The position numbers and the translations under genes are program-made. Source: a virus. From it: a DNA stretch of 64,000 nt. Positions 43,510 through 52,316 of this stretch are shown here, piece by piece (the first letter of the stretch is position 1; each line of letters begins with the position of its first letter). Under the pieces are notes generated by a model. The model worked only from the letters and a program-made list of their open reading frames with translations. It was not told the DNA's origin and ran no database searches. The DNA is taken from positions 113,546 to 177,545 of the IMG/VR virus record IMGVR_UViG_3300027969_000042. The stretch is one strand, 5' to 3'.

Positions 43510-44886
43510 TTATTTTAATTCTATTTTGATGGTTGTTTCGTCAAAAACAACGTAAGGGTCTGCGGTTCTGTGCTTATATAATAAACCTTGTACTTGTGAT
43601 AATGTATCAAAGATAGTTTTAACATCAGCAAGATCTAAATCTATTTTAATAAATATTTTATCTTGAACACCAACTACTTTAACATCTAAACCAAATATAG
43701 ATTTTTTAACAGTATCAATTAAAGTTTTATGTTTTCTTAATAATTCTTCATTTATACCTACTTTTCTTACAGCTGGTAATTGTGACCAATTTACTTTTAA
43801 AGAAGCTTTTGCCAATTTCTCTAAATAAGTCATATTTTGTATCTCTCTAAATGTATGCTCGTTATTATATCCAACCGATACGTTAGTACATTCTGATATA
43901 TCATCAATAAATGATGCAGAATCCGTAAATACTCCCGTTGGATCAGTAGATAAATTTAATCCACTTTTATTATATTCTTTACAAAGTGCGGTAGCAAATT
44001 CATTTGAACAACAAACTCTACCATATTGAGAAGTAATAACCGAACCGGTTTTTCTTCTATCAAAAGAAACACATTTTTTAACATTTTTTAGAAACTCAAA
44101 TGAACTATATTCACTTGCCAAATCTCTTGAACCAATACCACCTCTTTCTTCCCCAATAAAGAAGTAATAAATACCTGGTATTTTGTTTTCCATCATATAT
44201 AACATTACTGCTACTCCTGCTTTATCATCTGCACCTAATATAGAAGTACCATCAGTATAAATATACTCATCACCATCTTCTATTTTTGATAATAATTTAG
44301 TAGGTAATTGAGATCTATCTGCAGTATCTAAGTGAGATGTAAACATTGTAGTATCATCTCCTGCGATTACTTTATAATAATTACCAAATTTATCTAATTC
44401 TAGGTCTGGTAAAAACTCTAAAACCTCAGTTTCGTGACCCATAGGATAAGTTTTTGTTACCAATGATAAGAATGTTGAACGAACATCTTTAGGATTATAA
44501 ACAAATGGTTTATGTTCAATTGGTGTACCAACTGGTTGTACTGCAACTTTTACTCCTTTTTTAAGATTTACAATTGTAGTAGAGAATTTTCTAATACTTT
44601 CTTCATCATAAACACCCGGAAAATAACTTCTCAAAAATGTTCCAATTTTGATATATTGTCTTCTTCCACCTATTATAGCATCAAAGAAATAATCTGAATC
44701 AGAGATATCCAATCTTGATATATTCATATCATTCGCATATTTAGACCTAGGATCTGCCATCCAGTTAAGTTCATATGCAATATAATCATCATGATCATCT
44801 TCCATTGTAGTTAGAAGTTTTACTAACCTAGCAGAAAATGCAATCTTTATTTCATCTTCATATTTCATTTTATAATCATTTGCCAT
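43510..44886 (-). CDS. M20/M28-like zinc peptidase with N-terminal extension
   Basis: 458 residues. The N-terminal 130 residues are an extra domain (FFDAIIGGRRQYIKIGTFLR). The peptidase part has FTSHLDTADR, ILGADDKAGVAVMLYMM, FFIGEERGGIGSRDL, DSASFIDDISECTNVSVGYN and EHTFREIQNM. All expected metal ligands appear present. Similar in order to 41613-42890, so a duplication followed by divergence. Promoter-like element at 44908-44918. Confidence 0.75.
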   Translation of the reverse strand: MANDYKMKYEDEIKIAFSARLVKLLTTMEDDHDDYIAYELNWMADPRSKYANDMNISRLDISDSDYFFDAIIGGRRQYIKIGTFLRSYFPGVYDEESIRKFSTTIVNLKKGVKVAVQPVGTPIEHKPFVYNPKDVRSTFLSLVTKTYPMGHETEVLEFLPDLELDKFGNYYKVIAGDDTTMFTSHLDTADRSQLPTKLLSKIEDGDEYIYTDGTSILGADDKAGVAVMLYMMENKIPGIYYFFIGEERGGIGSRDLASEYSSFEFLKNVKKCVSFDRRKTGSVITSQYGRVCCSNEFATALCKEYNKSGLNLSTDPTGVFTDSASFIDDISECTNVSVGYNNEHTFREIQNMTYLEKLAKASLKVNWSQLPAVRKVGINEELLRKHKTLIDTVKKSIFGLDVKVVGVQDKIFIKIDLDLADVKTIFDTLSQVQGLLYKHRTADPYVVFDETTIKIELK

Positions 44887-44907
44887 TTAAAATGTTTTTA
44901 TTTTTAT

Positions 44908-44918
44908 TATATATTAAA
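44908..44918 (-). promoter_or_regulatory. Promoter-like element on minus strand
   Basis: Perfect minus-strand copy upstream of the peptidase start at 44886. Confidence 0.55.
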
Positions 44919-44919
44919 A

Positions 44920-45312
44920 TTATATAGTGACTTCGTGTGCATTTTTATAATCAACCATAACTTGACCATCATTCATACCTGGTTTTTTACTAACAAATCT
45001 ACGTTTACAGTAAACTACAGTTGCTTTATCAGTACCTTTTGCCTTACTATTATCTTTTGCAATTTCAGCAAATCTTCTAATTAATTCAGGAGTTGGTATA
45101 TTATCTCTAACAATGATAACAACATGACTTCCAGGAACACCTTTTACGTGCATCCATATATCGTCATTATCAGCAACATTAAACGTTAGATGGTCATTAG
45201 ACTTTGCATCTTTACCCAGATGTACTAAAAATCCATCAATTTCCATCTTCTTAATATTTGGAAACTTATCTTTCTTGGATTCATTAAACTGTGAATATTT
45301 CTTTAATCTCAT
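44920..45312 (-). CDS. Stand-alone NFACT-R (RqcH-type) domain with capsid-targeting-like leader
   Basis: 130 residues from MRLKKYSQFNES; a longer frame from 45351 adds a hydrophobic stretch and is less likely. After the FNE leader comes GFLVHLGKDAKSNDHLTFNV, DIWMHVKGVPGSHVVI, then KAKGTDKATVVYCKRRFVSK and PGMNDGQVMVDY, the NFACT-R domain of RqcH/Rqc2/NEMF. In RqcH this domain helps bind stalled 50S-peptidyl-tRNA; the N-terminal and coiled-coil parts are missing here. It sits directly downstream of the capsid gene. With its leader it may be packaged. Confidence 0.8.
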   Translation of the reverse strand: MRLKKYSQFNESKKDKFPNIKKMEIDGFLVHLGKDAKSNDHLTFNVADNDDIWMHVKGVPGSHVVIIVRDNIPTPELIRRFAEIAKDNSKAKGTDKATVVYCKRRFVSKKPGMNDGQVMVDYKNAHEVTI

Positions 45313-45337
45313 AATGTATATATTATTTATATAAAAC

Positions 45338-45365
45338 AAAAAAAGACCCAATTGGGTCTTTTTTT
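45338..45365 (-). terminator. Capsid gene terminator
   Basis: GACCCAATTGGGTC palindrome with A/T runs between capsid and NFACT-R genes. Confidence 0.75.
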
Positions 45366-45384
45366 GAAATATTATAACTAATAA

Positions 45385-47112
45385 TTAGTTAAGTAATCCT
45401 AGTGAATCAGAAACTTGGATAGTCATGAACTGTTTTTGTGGGTACCAACCAACTTCAGTTACTGCATATCTTGATCTAAGTAACATTCTTGGTGCGAATG
45501 TAGCCTCAGAGATGATGCTAATTGACTGAGCCATTAAGTAAGGTACGAAAATAATACCTGGTTGATCAGGATTATTTTTTCTTCCTAAAACGATTCTGTT
45601 ATCGTTATATCTCATGTATGGATCAACATAGATAGAGATGTCTCCGATTGAACCTACTGGGTACAATTGACCTTGAGAGTTCATTTTAGATTTTAATGGA
45701 TTGATAGTATAACCTGCAATATCTTGTAATGCTGCAGCAAGACCCCCGTTTGTGATTAAGTATTGAGCTGGCCCAACACGTCCTTCTGTTGCGATGTAGT
45801 TAGAAGCATGAGCAATTTTCGTGATCAATTTTCTTTGTACAGCGTGAGTAGTCTCACCACCAACAGTATTTGCACTTCCTGCATATTTAGTATCTAAGTC
45901 AAAGATTGTTTGACCAGAAATAGCAGATGAGAAAGTAGTTCCAGCTGCAGGAGCAGATTGTCTATTTAAAGCACCCATTTCAAAGATTTTGTTAACAATT
46001 TGTTTAGAAATTGTTTGAGACAATTCATTAACAAGGATTGATTCCATTTTTTGAACGATATCCATACCTGTGTTAGCTTTAATGTCCTCAATTTCAGTTC
46101 TTCTAAGTGCAGAAGATACTTCAATAGTACCAACAGCAACTGTTTTAGAAGAGATTTTTGGTCCGATAACACCAGCATAACTATCATCATCTGTTTGTCT
46201 ATCCATTGGATAAGCACCAGCTGCTGATGAAGTTGGTCCATACCAGTTTGCAGAGAAACCAGGAATGTGATCTTCTAAAGCAGAAACTAAAGAGATTGCC
46301 TTAGTTCCTGAAACTGTTGCACCAGCAAGATTACTGATAGTCTCAGTCATTGCTTGAGTTGCTCCAAATGTATTTTTTTGAACATCAAAAGCCCATGCAT
46401 TTGTGTTTTGAACACCAGCGTTAATACCTGCAGCAGTATTATTTTGTCTATATGCTTTAAAGATTGGTAAACCATCAATACGAGAAAATCCTAAGAATTC
46501 AAGTTGATTAGCTTTATTTGATGGTTCTGCTTGAACATACCATCCTGTTGCAGCAGCAGTATTTGTAGTAACCCATAGTCTACCACCATATAAACCACCT
46601 TGTGTTTCTGTGATACCAAGATTTGCAAATTGTGCTCTTAAATTAGTAATAATAGTAGAAATATTATCACAGCTAAATTTGAAAACTTGTGGTCTCTCAT
46701 CAGATGCACCTAAACGTGTACCGTCATATGCGAAGTCGATATATAATAAATCGATTTTCGGACCTGGTGTTGGTTTAACAGCAACTAAGTCAAGACCAAT
46801 TGTTTGAGCAGCAATTTTCATTGCAACTGGTAACAAGTTTTGACCAACATCACCTGAACCAATTGTTCCTGCTGTTGTAAGTGTAGCTAAACTACCACCT
46901 ATTGTTTGTCCTGCATAAGCAGCTGGTTGAGCAGCTAAAACTGAACCCATACCTGCAACGTTTGAAGCGTTCACGTATGCGTTTTCGTTGATTGAGTGAA
47001 ATTCAGCATATTCTGACATCCATTCTACTCTATCACCTGTAACTCCCATGTTTTCCAACACTGGAGACCATTTTTTCATGGCTTTTTGATTATCTATTCT
47101 AATGTGTGACAT
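45385..47112 (-). CDS. gp23: Major capsid protein, gp23-like
   Basis: 575 residues. MSHIRIDNQKAMKKWSPVLE... corresponds to the gp23 propeptide. A candidate gp21-type cleavage site is FHSINE/NAYVN at residue 43. Downstream LLPVAMKIAAQTIGLDLVAV and PGPKIDLLYIDFAY match the gp23 region that follows the cleavage site. The rest shows typical HK97-like capsid features (e.g. AGSANTVGGET..., VDPYMRYNDNRIVLGRK). GC content is visibly higher than neighbours, as expected for a highly expressed gene. Terminator at 45338-45365. Confidence 0.9.
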   Translation of the reverse strand: MSHIRIDNQKAMKKWSPVLENMGVTGDRVEWMSEYAEFHSINENAYVNASNVAGMGSVLAAQPAAYAGQTIGGSLATLTTAGTIGSGDVGQNLLPVAMKIAAQTIGLDLVAVKPTPGPKIDLLYIDFAYDGTRLGASDERPQVFKFSCDNISTIITNLRAQFANLGITETQGGLYGGRLWVTTNTAAATGWYVQAEPSNKANQLEFLGFSRIDGLPIFKAYRQNNTAAGINAGVQNTNAWAFDVQKNTFGATQAMTETISNLAGATVSGTKAISLVSALEDHIPGFSANWYGPTSSAAGAYPMDRQTDDDSYAGVIGPKISSKTVAVGTIEVSSALRRTEIEDIKANTGMDIVQKMESILVNELSQTISKQIVNKIFEMGALNRQSAPAAGTTFSSAISGQTIFDLDTKYAGSANTVGGETTHAVQRKLITKIAHASNYIATEGRVGPAQYLITNGGLAAALQDIAGYTINPLKSKMNSQGQLYPVGSIGDISIYVDPYMRYNDNRIVLGRKNNPDQPGIIFVPYLMAQSISIISEATFAPRMLLRSRYAVTEVGWYPQKQFMTIQVSDSLGLLN

Positions 47113-47199
47113 AAAATTTTATTTTTTTTTTAGTTTTTTTACAATACTATATATATCCTTGTTTTTACTCGTTTTTCACAAGTATGGATTTTTTATAGA

Positions 47200-49392
47200 T
47201 TATATACTTTTGAATCTTTCCATTATTGCAGTCATCTCATTATCAGACAATTTGTCTTCTTGGATTAAAGCTTCGTGTGCTACTAATTTCTTAGTTGTAG
47301 ATTCATTTTTTTTGATATTTCTAGTTCCCCAGAAATGCTCAATTTGATTTTCAGTTTTTAATACGTCTTCTGGATATAATCTAGCTTGTGACAAGATAGA
47401 TTTTTTAGCAGACTCGTTTAACTGACTCCAGATTGGCTTAATGTTTTCCGGCATCAATCTGATTACTCTTTCTTCAAGAGATTCATTCTTTGTTGATAAT
47501 GACTCTGCAATCAATGTAAGAACTTCTTTCTGTGTAAAATAACTACTTTCGTTTATGTGTAGTTTCACATTTTCTTGTTCTTCGTCTGATAATGCATAAA
47601 AGCTATCAACTTGTGATTTGTTTAAGAACTTTAAAAAGTTCAAATCACTGCTTTCAGAAACTTTACGTTTTTTAGCTTCTTCAATTAATTTATTTATTGA
47701 TTCAGAAAGTTCTGAGTCTTCTTCTCCCATAAATTGAGATTCAAGACCTTGACCTTCTTCACCTTCTAATTCTTCATGTTCTTCACCTTCGTGTCCTTCA
47801 CCTTCGTGTTCTCCAGCAAACTCTGCAGCATCTTCAGCAAACTCTTTAGCTTCTTCAGCAAATTCTTTAGCCTCTTCTGCAAATTCTTCGTGTCCTTCGT
47901 GTCCTGTGAATTCTTCATCTTCTTCTTGTCCTTCTAATTCATCTTCATTTTCTTCAAAACCAGCGTCTTGTAATGTAGGGAATTGAGCTTCATCACCTTC
48001 TTCAGTAGATTCATTTAATTTAAAACCACCATTTAATCTTTCAACGATCATTCCTTGATAAGAGATAGATTTATCTAAACTTTCAGCAACATATTCTGAG
48101 TAAGCGATGTTATCATCTAAATGTTCAGCAATGTATTCTGAGTAAGCAATGTTACCTTCTACGTGTTCTGCTAAATATTCTGAGTAAGCAATTGAGTTAT
48201 CAACATTCTCAGCAATATATTCTGAGTAAGCGATGTTTTTGTCTAAGTTTTCAGCGATATATTCTGAGTAAGCAATATTCTTATCTAAGTTTTCAGCCAA
48301 ATATTCAGAATATTCAATGTTTTTGTCTAAGTTTTCTGCTAAGTATTCTGAGTAAGAGATATTTTTATCTAAGTTCTCAGCAATATATTCTGAATAATTA
48401 ATGTTTTTGTCTAAGTTTTCTGCTAAGTATTCTGAATACTCAATGTTTTTGTCTAAGTTTTCTGCAACATATTCAGAGTAAGCAATAGCTTTTTCTAAAT
48501 TTTCAGCTAAATAGTCATTGTGTTTAGCTAATTTATCAGTTGTATCTTTTAATGATTTATTTTCATTAACTACAACTTGAATTTTGTCAGCTAAATAATC
48601 TAAATATTTAGCAACTTGTGAATTAGTATTATTTAATTCTTCATAATACTCTAACAATTGTTCCAATTTCTGTGGGCTCATATTACCTTTTGAAATTGCG
48701 CTTTTCACTTCACTCTTTGTTGAAGCAATCTCTTTAACCAAATACTGTGAATAGTCACTTAACTGTTTCTTGGTTACAAATTCATCTTTGTTCATATTGA
48801 ATAGTTCATTTATTTTTGACTCGTCAGATAATTCATATATCCTAAAGTTATTTTTTTCGATTTGTCCTTCTGGGCAAAAACCTAACGATTCATTTAATAC
48901 TCTAACACTCATTTTTGCTGATGCAAATCCAGGATCTGCAACAATGTCATAAGTAAAAAGTTTTTTTAATGATACTGAACCATCTGATTCTGTTATACCA
49001 GCTGCTCTTGATGATACAAAAACTGGACATCCGTCGTCAACTAATGATTTAGCTTCCTTACCCCAGTAAGTACTTAGCAATTTTATTTCTCCAGCAACAA
49101 TGTTCTTTTCCGCAACAAATTCTGCTTTTGTAATAATGTGTGATGCTCTTGATAACGAAGTATCAAAAACATCCGGGTGATCGAATTCACCATAAACAAC
49201 ACCTAGGCTGCTCATTCTTTCATTCATTTCTTGTAATGCTGGTAAAAATTTCTCAGCTTGATATATCCTCTCATTACGATTCTTTACACCAAACTCAGTA
49301 AAAGTACCACCCAATACATACTCCTTATTAGTAGAGGCTGACTCTCTAATAAGCGAACTTGTTGAATTTTCTACTATTAAAACCGGTTTCAT
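47200..49392 (-). CDS. gp21: Prohead protease (gp21-like) fused to scaffold with 14-residue repeats
   Basis: 730 residues. Residues 1-175 form the protease: GEFDHP (His), VSSRAAG (Ser) and FTYDIVADPGFASA. The rest is scaffold: a coiled-coil region with 11 repeats of 14 residues (type LAENLDKNIEYSEY), then an acidic Glu/Gly region (GHEGEGHEGEEHEELEGEEG). T4 encodes protease (gp21) and scaffold (gp22) separately, so this is a fusion. Several LNES, INES and KNES sites in the scaffold could be autocleavage points. Located between portal and capsid genes. Confidence 0.83.
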   Translation of the reverse strand: MKPVLIVENSTSSLIRESASTNKEYVLGGTFTEFGVKNRNERIYQAEKFLPALQEMNERMSSLGVVYGEFDHPDVFDTSLSRASHIITKAEFVAEKNIVAGEIKLLSTYWGKEAKSLVDDGCPVFVSSRAAGITESDGSVSLKKLFTYDIVADPGFASAKMSVRVLNESLGFCPEGQIEKNNFRIYELSDESKINELFNMNKDEFVTKKQLSDYSQYLVKEIASTKSEVKSAISKGNMSPQKLEQLLEYYEELNNTNSQVAKYLDYLADKIQVVVNENKSLKDTTDKLAKHNDYLAENLEKAIAYSEYVAENLDKNIEYSEYLAENLDKNINYSEYIAENLDKNISYSEYLAENLDKNIEYSEYLAENLDKNIAYSEYIAENLDKNIAYSEYIAENVDNSIAYSEYLAEHVEGNIAYSEYIAEHLDDNIAYSEYVAESLDKSISYQGMIVERLNGGFKLNESTEEGDEAQFPTLQDAGFEENEDELEGQEEDEEFTGHEGHEEFAEEAKEFAEEAKEFAEDAAEFAGEHEGEGHEGEEHEELEGEEGQGLESQFMGEEDSELSESINKLIEEAKKRKVSESSDLNFLKFLNKSQVDSFYALSDEEQENVKLHINESSYFTQKEVLTLIAESLSTKNESLEERVIRLMPENIKPIWSQLNESAKKSILSQARLYPEDVLKTENQIEHFWGTRNIKKNESTTKKLVAHEALIQEDKLSDNEMTAIMERFKSI
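48049..48510 (-). repeat. 11 tandem 42-bp repeats coding for coiled coil
   Basis: Exactly 462 bp, 11 units of 42 bp, in the scaffold part of the protease fusion. Each codes for 14 residues (two heptads), type AENLDKNIxYSEYx. The units differ by synonymous changes, so the repeat is maintained at protein level. Confidence 0.85.
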
Positions 49393-49578
49393 TTAAAATA
49401 ATTATTTTTTGTAGTTATTACGATGGTATATATTTAACCTGGAAAACAATAAAATTTTAAAGGTGGATTCTTTATAGTAAAAATCTTTTTTTAATTTTTA
49501 TTAGGTATATCTACTGGATTTTTTATCTTTGTGAAAATTTTGGAGGAGAAACGCTATATTTAATAAATACTTAAAAAA

Positions 49579-49986
49579 ATGCGGTTTTTTATGATCCTAT
49601 CAAGAGAGATAAATGTAAAAATCACTGAGTCAAATTACAACTATTATGATGATTTAGGATATGATGTATATATAAGTGAAGAAATTATAATTCCGGTTGA
49701 ATTATTACCAAAAGGATCACATTACAAAATCAAGTGTAAATGTGACAGTTGTGGAATTGAAAAAGAAGTAATCTATAAGAACTACTTAAAATATGATAAT
49801 GATTGGGGAGATTATTATTGTAGAAAGTGTTCCGAAGTTAAAAGAAAAGAAACATTAAGAAAAAATTTCGGAGTTGATTATCCGATACAGAATAAAAAAG
49901 TTTTAGAAAAAATGAAAAATACATTAGTACAGAAGTATGGAGTAGATAACATTTCTAAAAACAAAAAAAAATTAAATAATGAATAA
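49579..49986 (+). pseudogene. Truncated homing endonuclease remnant
   Basis: 135 residues resembling the N-terminal half of the 20592 HNH protein: zinc-ribbon-like CDSCGIEKE...CRKCSEVK, then NFGVDYPIQNKKVLEK and QKYGVDNISKN. It stops before any nuclease motif and its last codons overlap the start of the RNase R gene (AATGAATAA). Probably a decayed endonuclease that arrived with the RNase R cassette. It may now serve only as a translated leader. Confidence 0.65.
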
Positions 49987-51862
49987 AATTAAAGAAGATA
50001 GTGTTTTTGAGGGCACTATCGATTTCGCAAACAGCGGAAATGCCTCAATAAATATAGGAGATAAAAATCTCTTCATATTTAAGAAAAATACACTTAACTC
50101 ACTTAATGGTGATAAAGTTAAGGTTAAAACGATAACTAAGAACAATAAAATTGAAGCCGAAGTTATTGAAGTTCTTGAAAGATTCAGAACACAATTTGTT
50201 GGTAAAGTACAAATAAATAAAGAAAACAAAAGACTAATCTTTGTAGTACCAGACAGTCAGAAAATAGGGGTCGACTTTTATATAAAAGGAGAAAACGATG
50301 CACTACAAGATCAAAAGGTTCTTGTAGAACTAATCGACTGGGAACCAGGAACAAAATCACCAAAAGCAAAAATAGTAGAGATACTTGGTAGTTCAGGTGA
50401 AAATAATGCAGAAATGAACTCAATTATGTATGAGTACGGTTTACCAAACAACTTTCCTTTAATGGTAGAAGCCGAAGCGGAATTGATAGACTTCACAATT
50501 CCCGAATCAGAAATCAGTAATAGACGAGATTTAAGAAATATCACAACATTTACAATTGACCCAGTCGACGCCAAAGATTTTGACGACGCTCTTTCGGTTA
50601 ATATACTTGATGATAATACAGTAGAAGTAGGCATACATATTGCAGACGTTTCACACTATGTTAAAGAAGGTGGGATAATTGATGAAGAAGCTATTAAAAG
50701 AGCAACATCAGTTTACTTAGTTGATAGATGTGTACCAATGTTACCAGAAAGATTGAGTAACGGTGTATGTTCATTAAGACCTAATGAAGATAAACTTTGT
50801 TTCTCAGTTATAGTTAAGTTAGATAGTGAAGGAAAACTATTAGATAAATGGTTTGGAAAAACTATAATACATTCAGATAGAAGATATTCTTATGAAGAAG
50901 CTCAAGAAATAATTGAAGGTAAAGAAGGAGATTTCAAAACCGAAATATTACTATTAGATACTATTGCTAAGAAGATGAGAAAACAAAGAATCAACGATGG
51001 TTCTATTGAAATGGGTGGTATAGAAGTTAGATTCAAATTAGAACCAACTACTAAGAAACCTATCGGAGTTTTCTTTAAAGAACAGAAAGATGCAAATAAA
51101 CTAATTGAAGAGTATATGTTACTTGCAAATAAATTAGTTGCGAAACTTCTTTATGATGCTAAGTATCACAATGTCTATAGAGTACATAGTACTCCCAATG
51201 TTGAAAAGTTAGAAGCACTTTCTTTAATATGTAAAAACTTTGGTTATACTTTAGATGTTGTTGAGAATACACAAGATTTAAAAAAATCTATAAATGAACT
51301 GGTTGCTGACATAAAAGGTAAACCAGAAGAAAATATGATTGAAACTTTAATTACAAGATGTATGTCTAAAGCAAGCTATACAATAGTAAACTCTGGACAC
51401 TATGGATTAGGATTTACTCATTATTCTCACTTTACATCACCAATTAGAAGATATCCTGACTTAATTACTCATAGAGTTCTATTAGACTTTTTGAATAAGA
51501 AGTCAAATGGAAGTCCTCAAAAGATTGAAGGTATGGCAAAATGGTGTTCTGAAAGAGAAATCTTGGCAGCAAAAGCTCAAAGAGACTCTATTAAATATAA
51601 ACAGATTGAATTCTTAGAAGATAAAATCGGACAAGTATTTGATGGAATTATATCAGGAGTAACTGATTGGGGAATGTATGTTGAGCTTATTGAAAGTAAA
51701 TGTGAAGGTATGGTTAGATATAATGGTAATCATAAAGTAGATGCAGAAAACTATACAGTGAATTTAAAATCAGGTGGATCAGTAAGATTAGGTGATGAAG
51801 TAAAAGTTATTGTAAAAGCAGTTGATCTAGACAGAAAACAAATCGATTTTGAATTGTTCTAA
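49979..51862 (+). CDS. rnr: RNase R/RNase II-family exoribonuclease
   Basis: 627 residues. Two N-terminal cold-shock-like parts, then the RNB catalytic domain: FTIDPVDAKDFDDALS (metal-binding Asp cluster), EVGIHIADVSHYVKEG, YLVDRCVPMLPERLSNGVCS, GFTHYSHFTSPIRRYPDL, and a C-terminal S1 domain (GIISGVTDWGMYVELIESKC). It is shorter than E. coli RNase R (813) and lacks its Lys-rich tail. RNase R degrades structured RNA and, with tmRNA, faulty mRNA. The sequence style is that of Bacteroidota. It lies on the + strand inserted in a - strand head module. Confidence 0.9.
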   Translation: MNKIKEDSVFEGTIDFANSGNASINIGDKNLFIFKKNTLNSLNGDKVKVKTITKNNKIEAEVIEVLERFRTQFVGKVQINKENKRLIFVVPDSQKIGVDFYIKGENDALQDQKVLVELIDWEPGTKSPKAKIVEILGSSGENNAEMNSIMYEYGLPNNFPLMVEAEAELIDFTIPESEISNRRDLRNITTFTIDPVDAKDFDDALSVNILDDNTVEVGIHIADVSHYVKEGGIIDEEAIKRATSVYLVDRCVPMLPERLSNGVCSLRPNEDKLCFSVIVKLDSEGKLLDKWFGKTIIHSDRRYSYEEAQEIIEGKEGDFKTEILLLDTIAKKMRKQRINDGSIEMGGIEVRFKLEPTTKKPIGVFFKEQKDANKLIEEYMLLANKLVAKLLYDAKYHNVYRVHSTPNVEKLEALSLICKNFGYTLDVVENTQDLKKSINELVADIKGKPEENMIETLITRCMSKASYTIVNSGHYGLGFTHYSHFTSPIRRYPDLITHRVLLDFLNKKSNGSPQKIEGMAKWCSEREILAAKAQRDSIKYKQIEFLEDKIGQVFDGIISGVTDWGMYVELIESKCEGMVRYNGNHKVDAENYTVNLKSGGSVRLGDEVKVIVKAVDLDRKQIDFELF

Positions 51863-52281
51863 TGGACTATCTATTTGATGTTATATTAGCAGATGATTTA
51901 GAATTTGATGATTATAATTTAGCACTTTCTAATTATCCTACTTGGAAATCTATATATCGAGAGATAAAGTTAAACTTTCTTTTAGAGAGTGGTAAAAAAG
52001 TACAATTTGATATTGATGATATTCAGAAATATATTACACTTGATGATGTTCATCAACATCAAGTATCTTTAAAAAAGGTATGTTGTTCTATAACCGGAAT
52101 GACATTTATTTTAAATGATAATAAAATTAATAAACTTACTTTAAAGTCTAAAATACTTGATACCGAATGTGGTAAAATAGTTAAATCAATTGTTGATTCA
52201 GGTATAGAAATTAAAGTAAGTCAATTTCTATACGAAAAGACTTTAAACTTTATAATAGAAGCACCAAAAAATGCAGCATAA
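51862..52281 (+). CDS. Hypothetical protein
   Basis: 139 residues, start overlapping the RNase R stop (CTAATGG), so co-translated. MDYLFDVILADDLEFDDYNL... alternating strands and helices, with a KKVCCSITGM segment. No recognised family; a partner of RNase R is conceivable by position only. A perfect palindromic terminator follows. Confidence 0.55.
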   Translation: MDYLFDVILADDLEFDDYNLALSNYPTWKSIYREIKLNFLLESGKKVQFDIDDIQKYITLDDVHQHQVSLKKVCCSITGMTFILNDNKINKLTLKSKILDTECGKIVKSIVDSGIEIKVSQFLYEKTLNFIIEAPKNAA

Positions 52282-52308
52282 AAAATCCTTTCAATTGAAA
52301 GGATTTTT
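52281..52308. terminator. Bidirectional terminator
   Basis: AAAAATCCTTTCAA/TTGAAAGGATTTTT between the RNase R cassette and the portal gene. Confidence 0.75.
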
Positions 52309-52316
52309 TATTTATA

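Noticed and set aside
47102-47347. Plus-strand frame over the start of the protease gene region
   Set aside because: It lies antisense to the protease/scaffold gene and has hydrophobic, shadow-like composition.
48049-48510. Regular 42-bp repeats that could look like a CRISPR array
   Set aside because: They stay in frame, have no spacers and encode a coiled coil.
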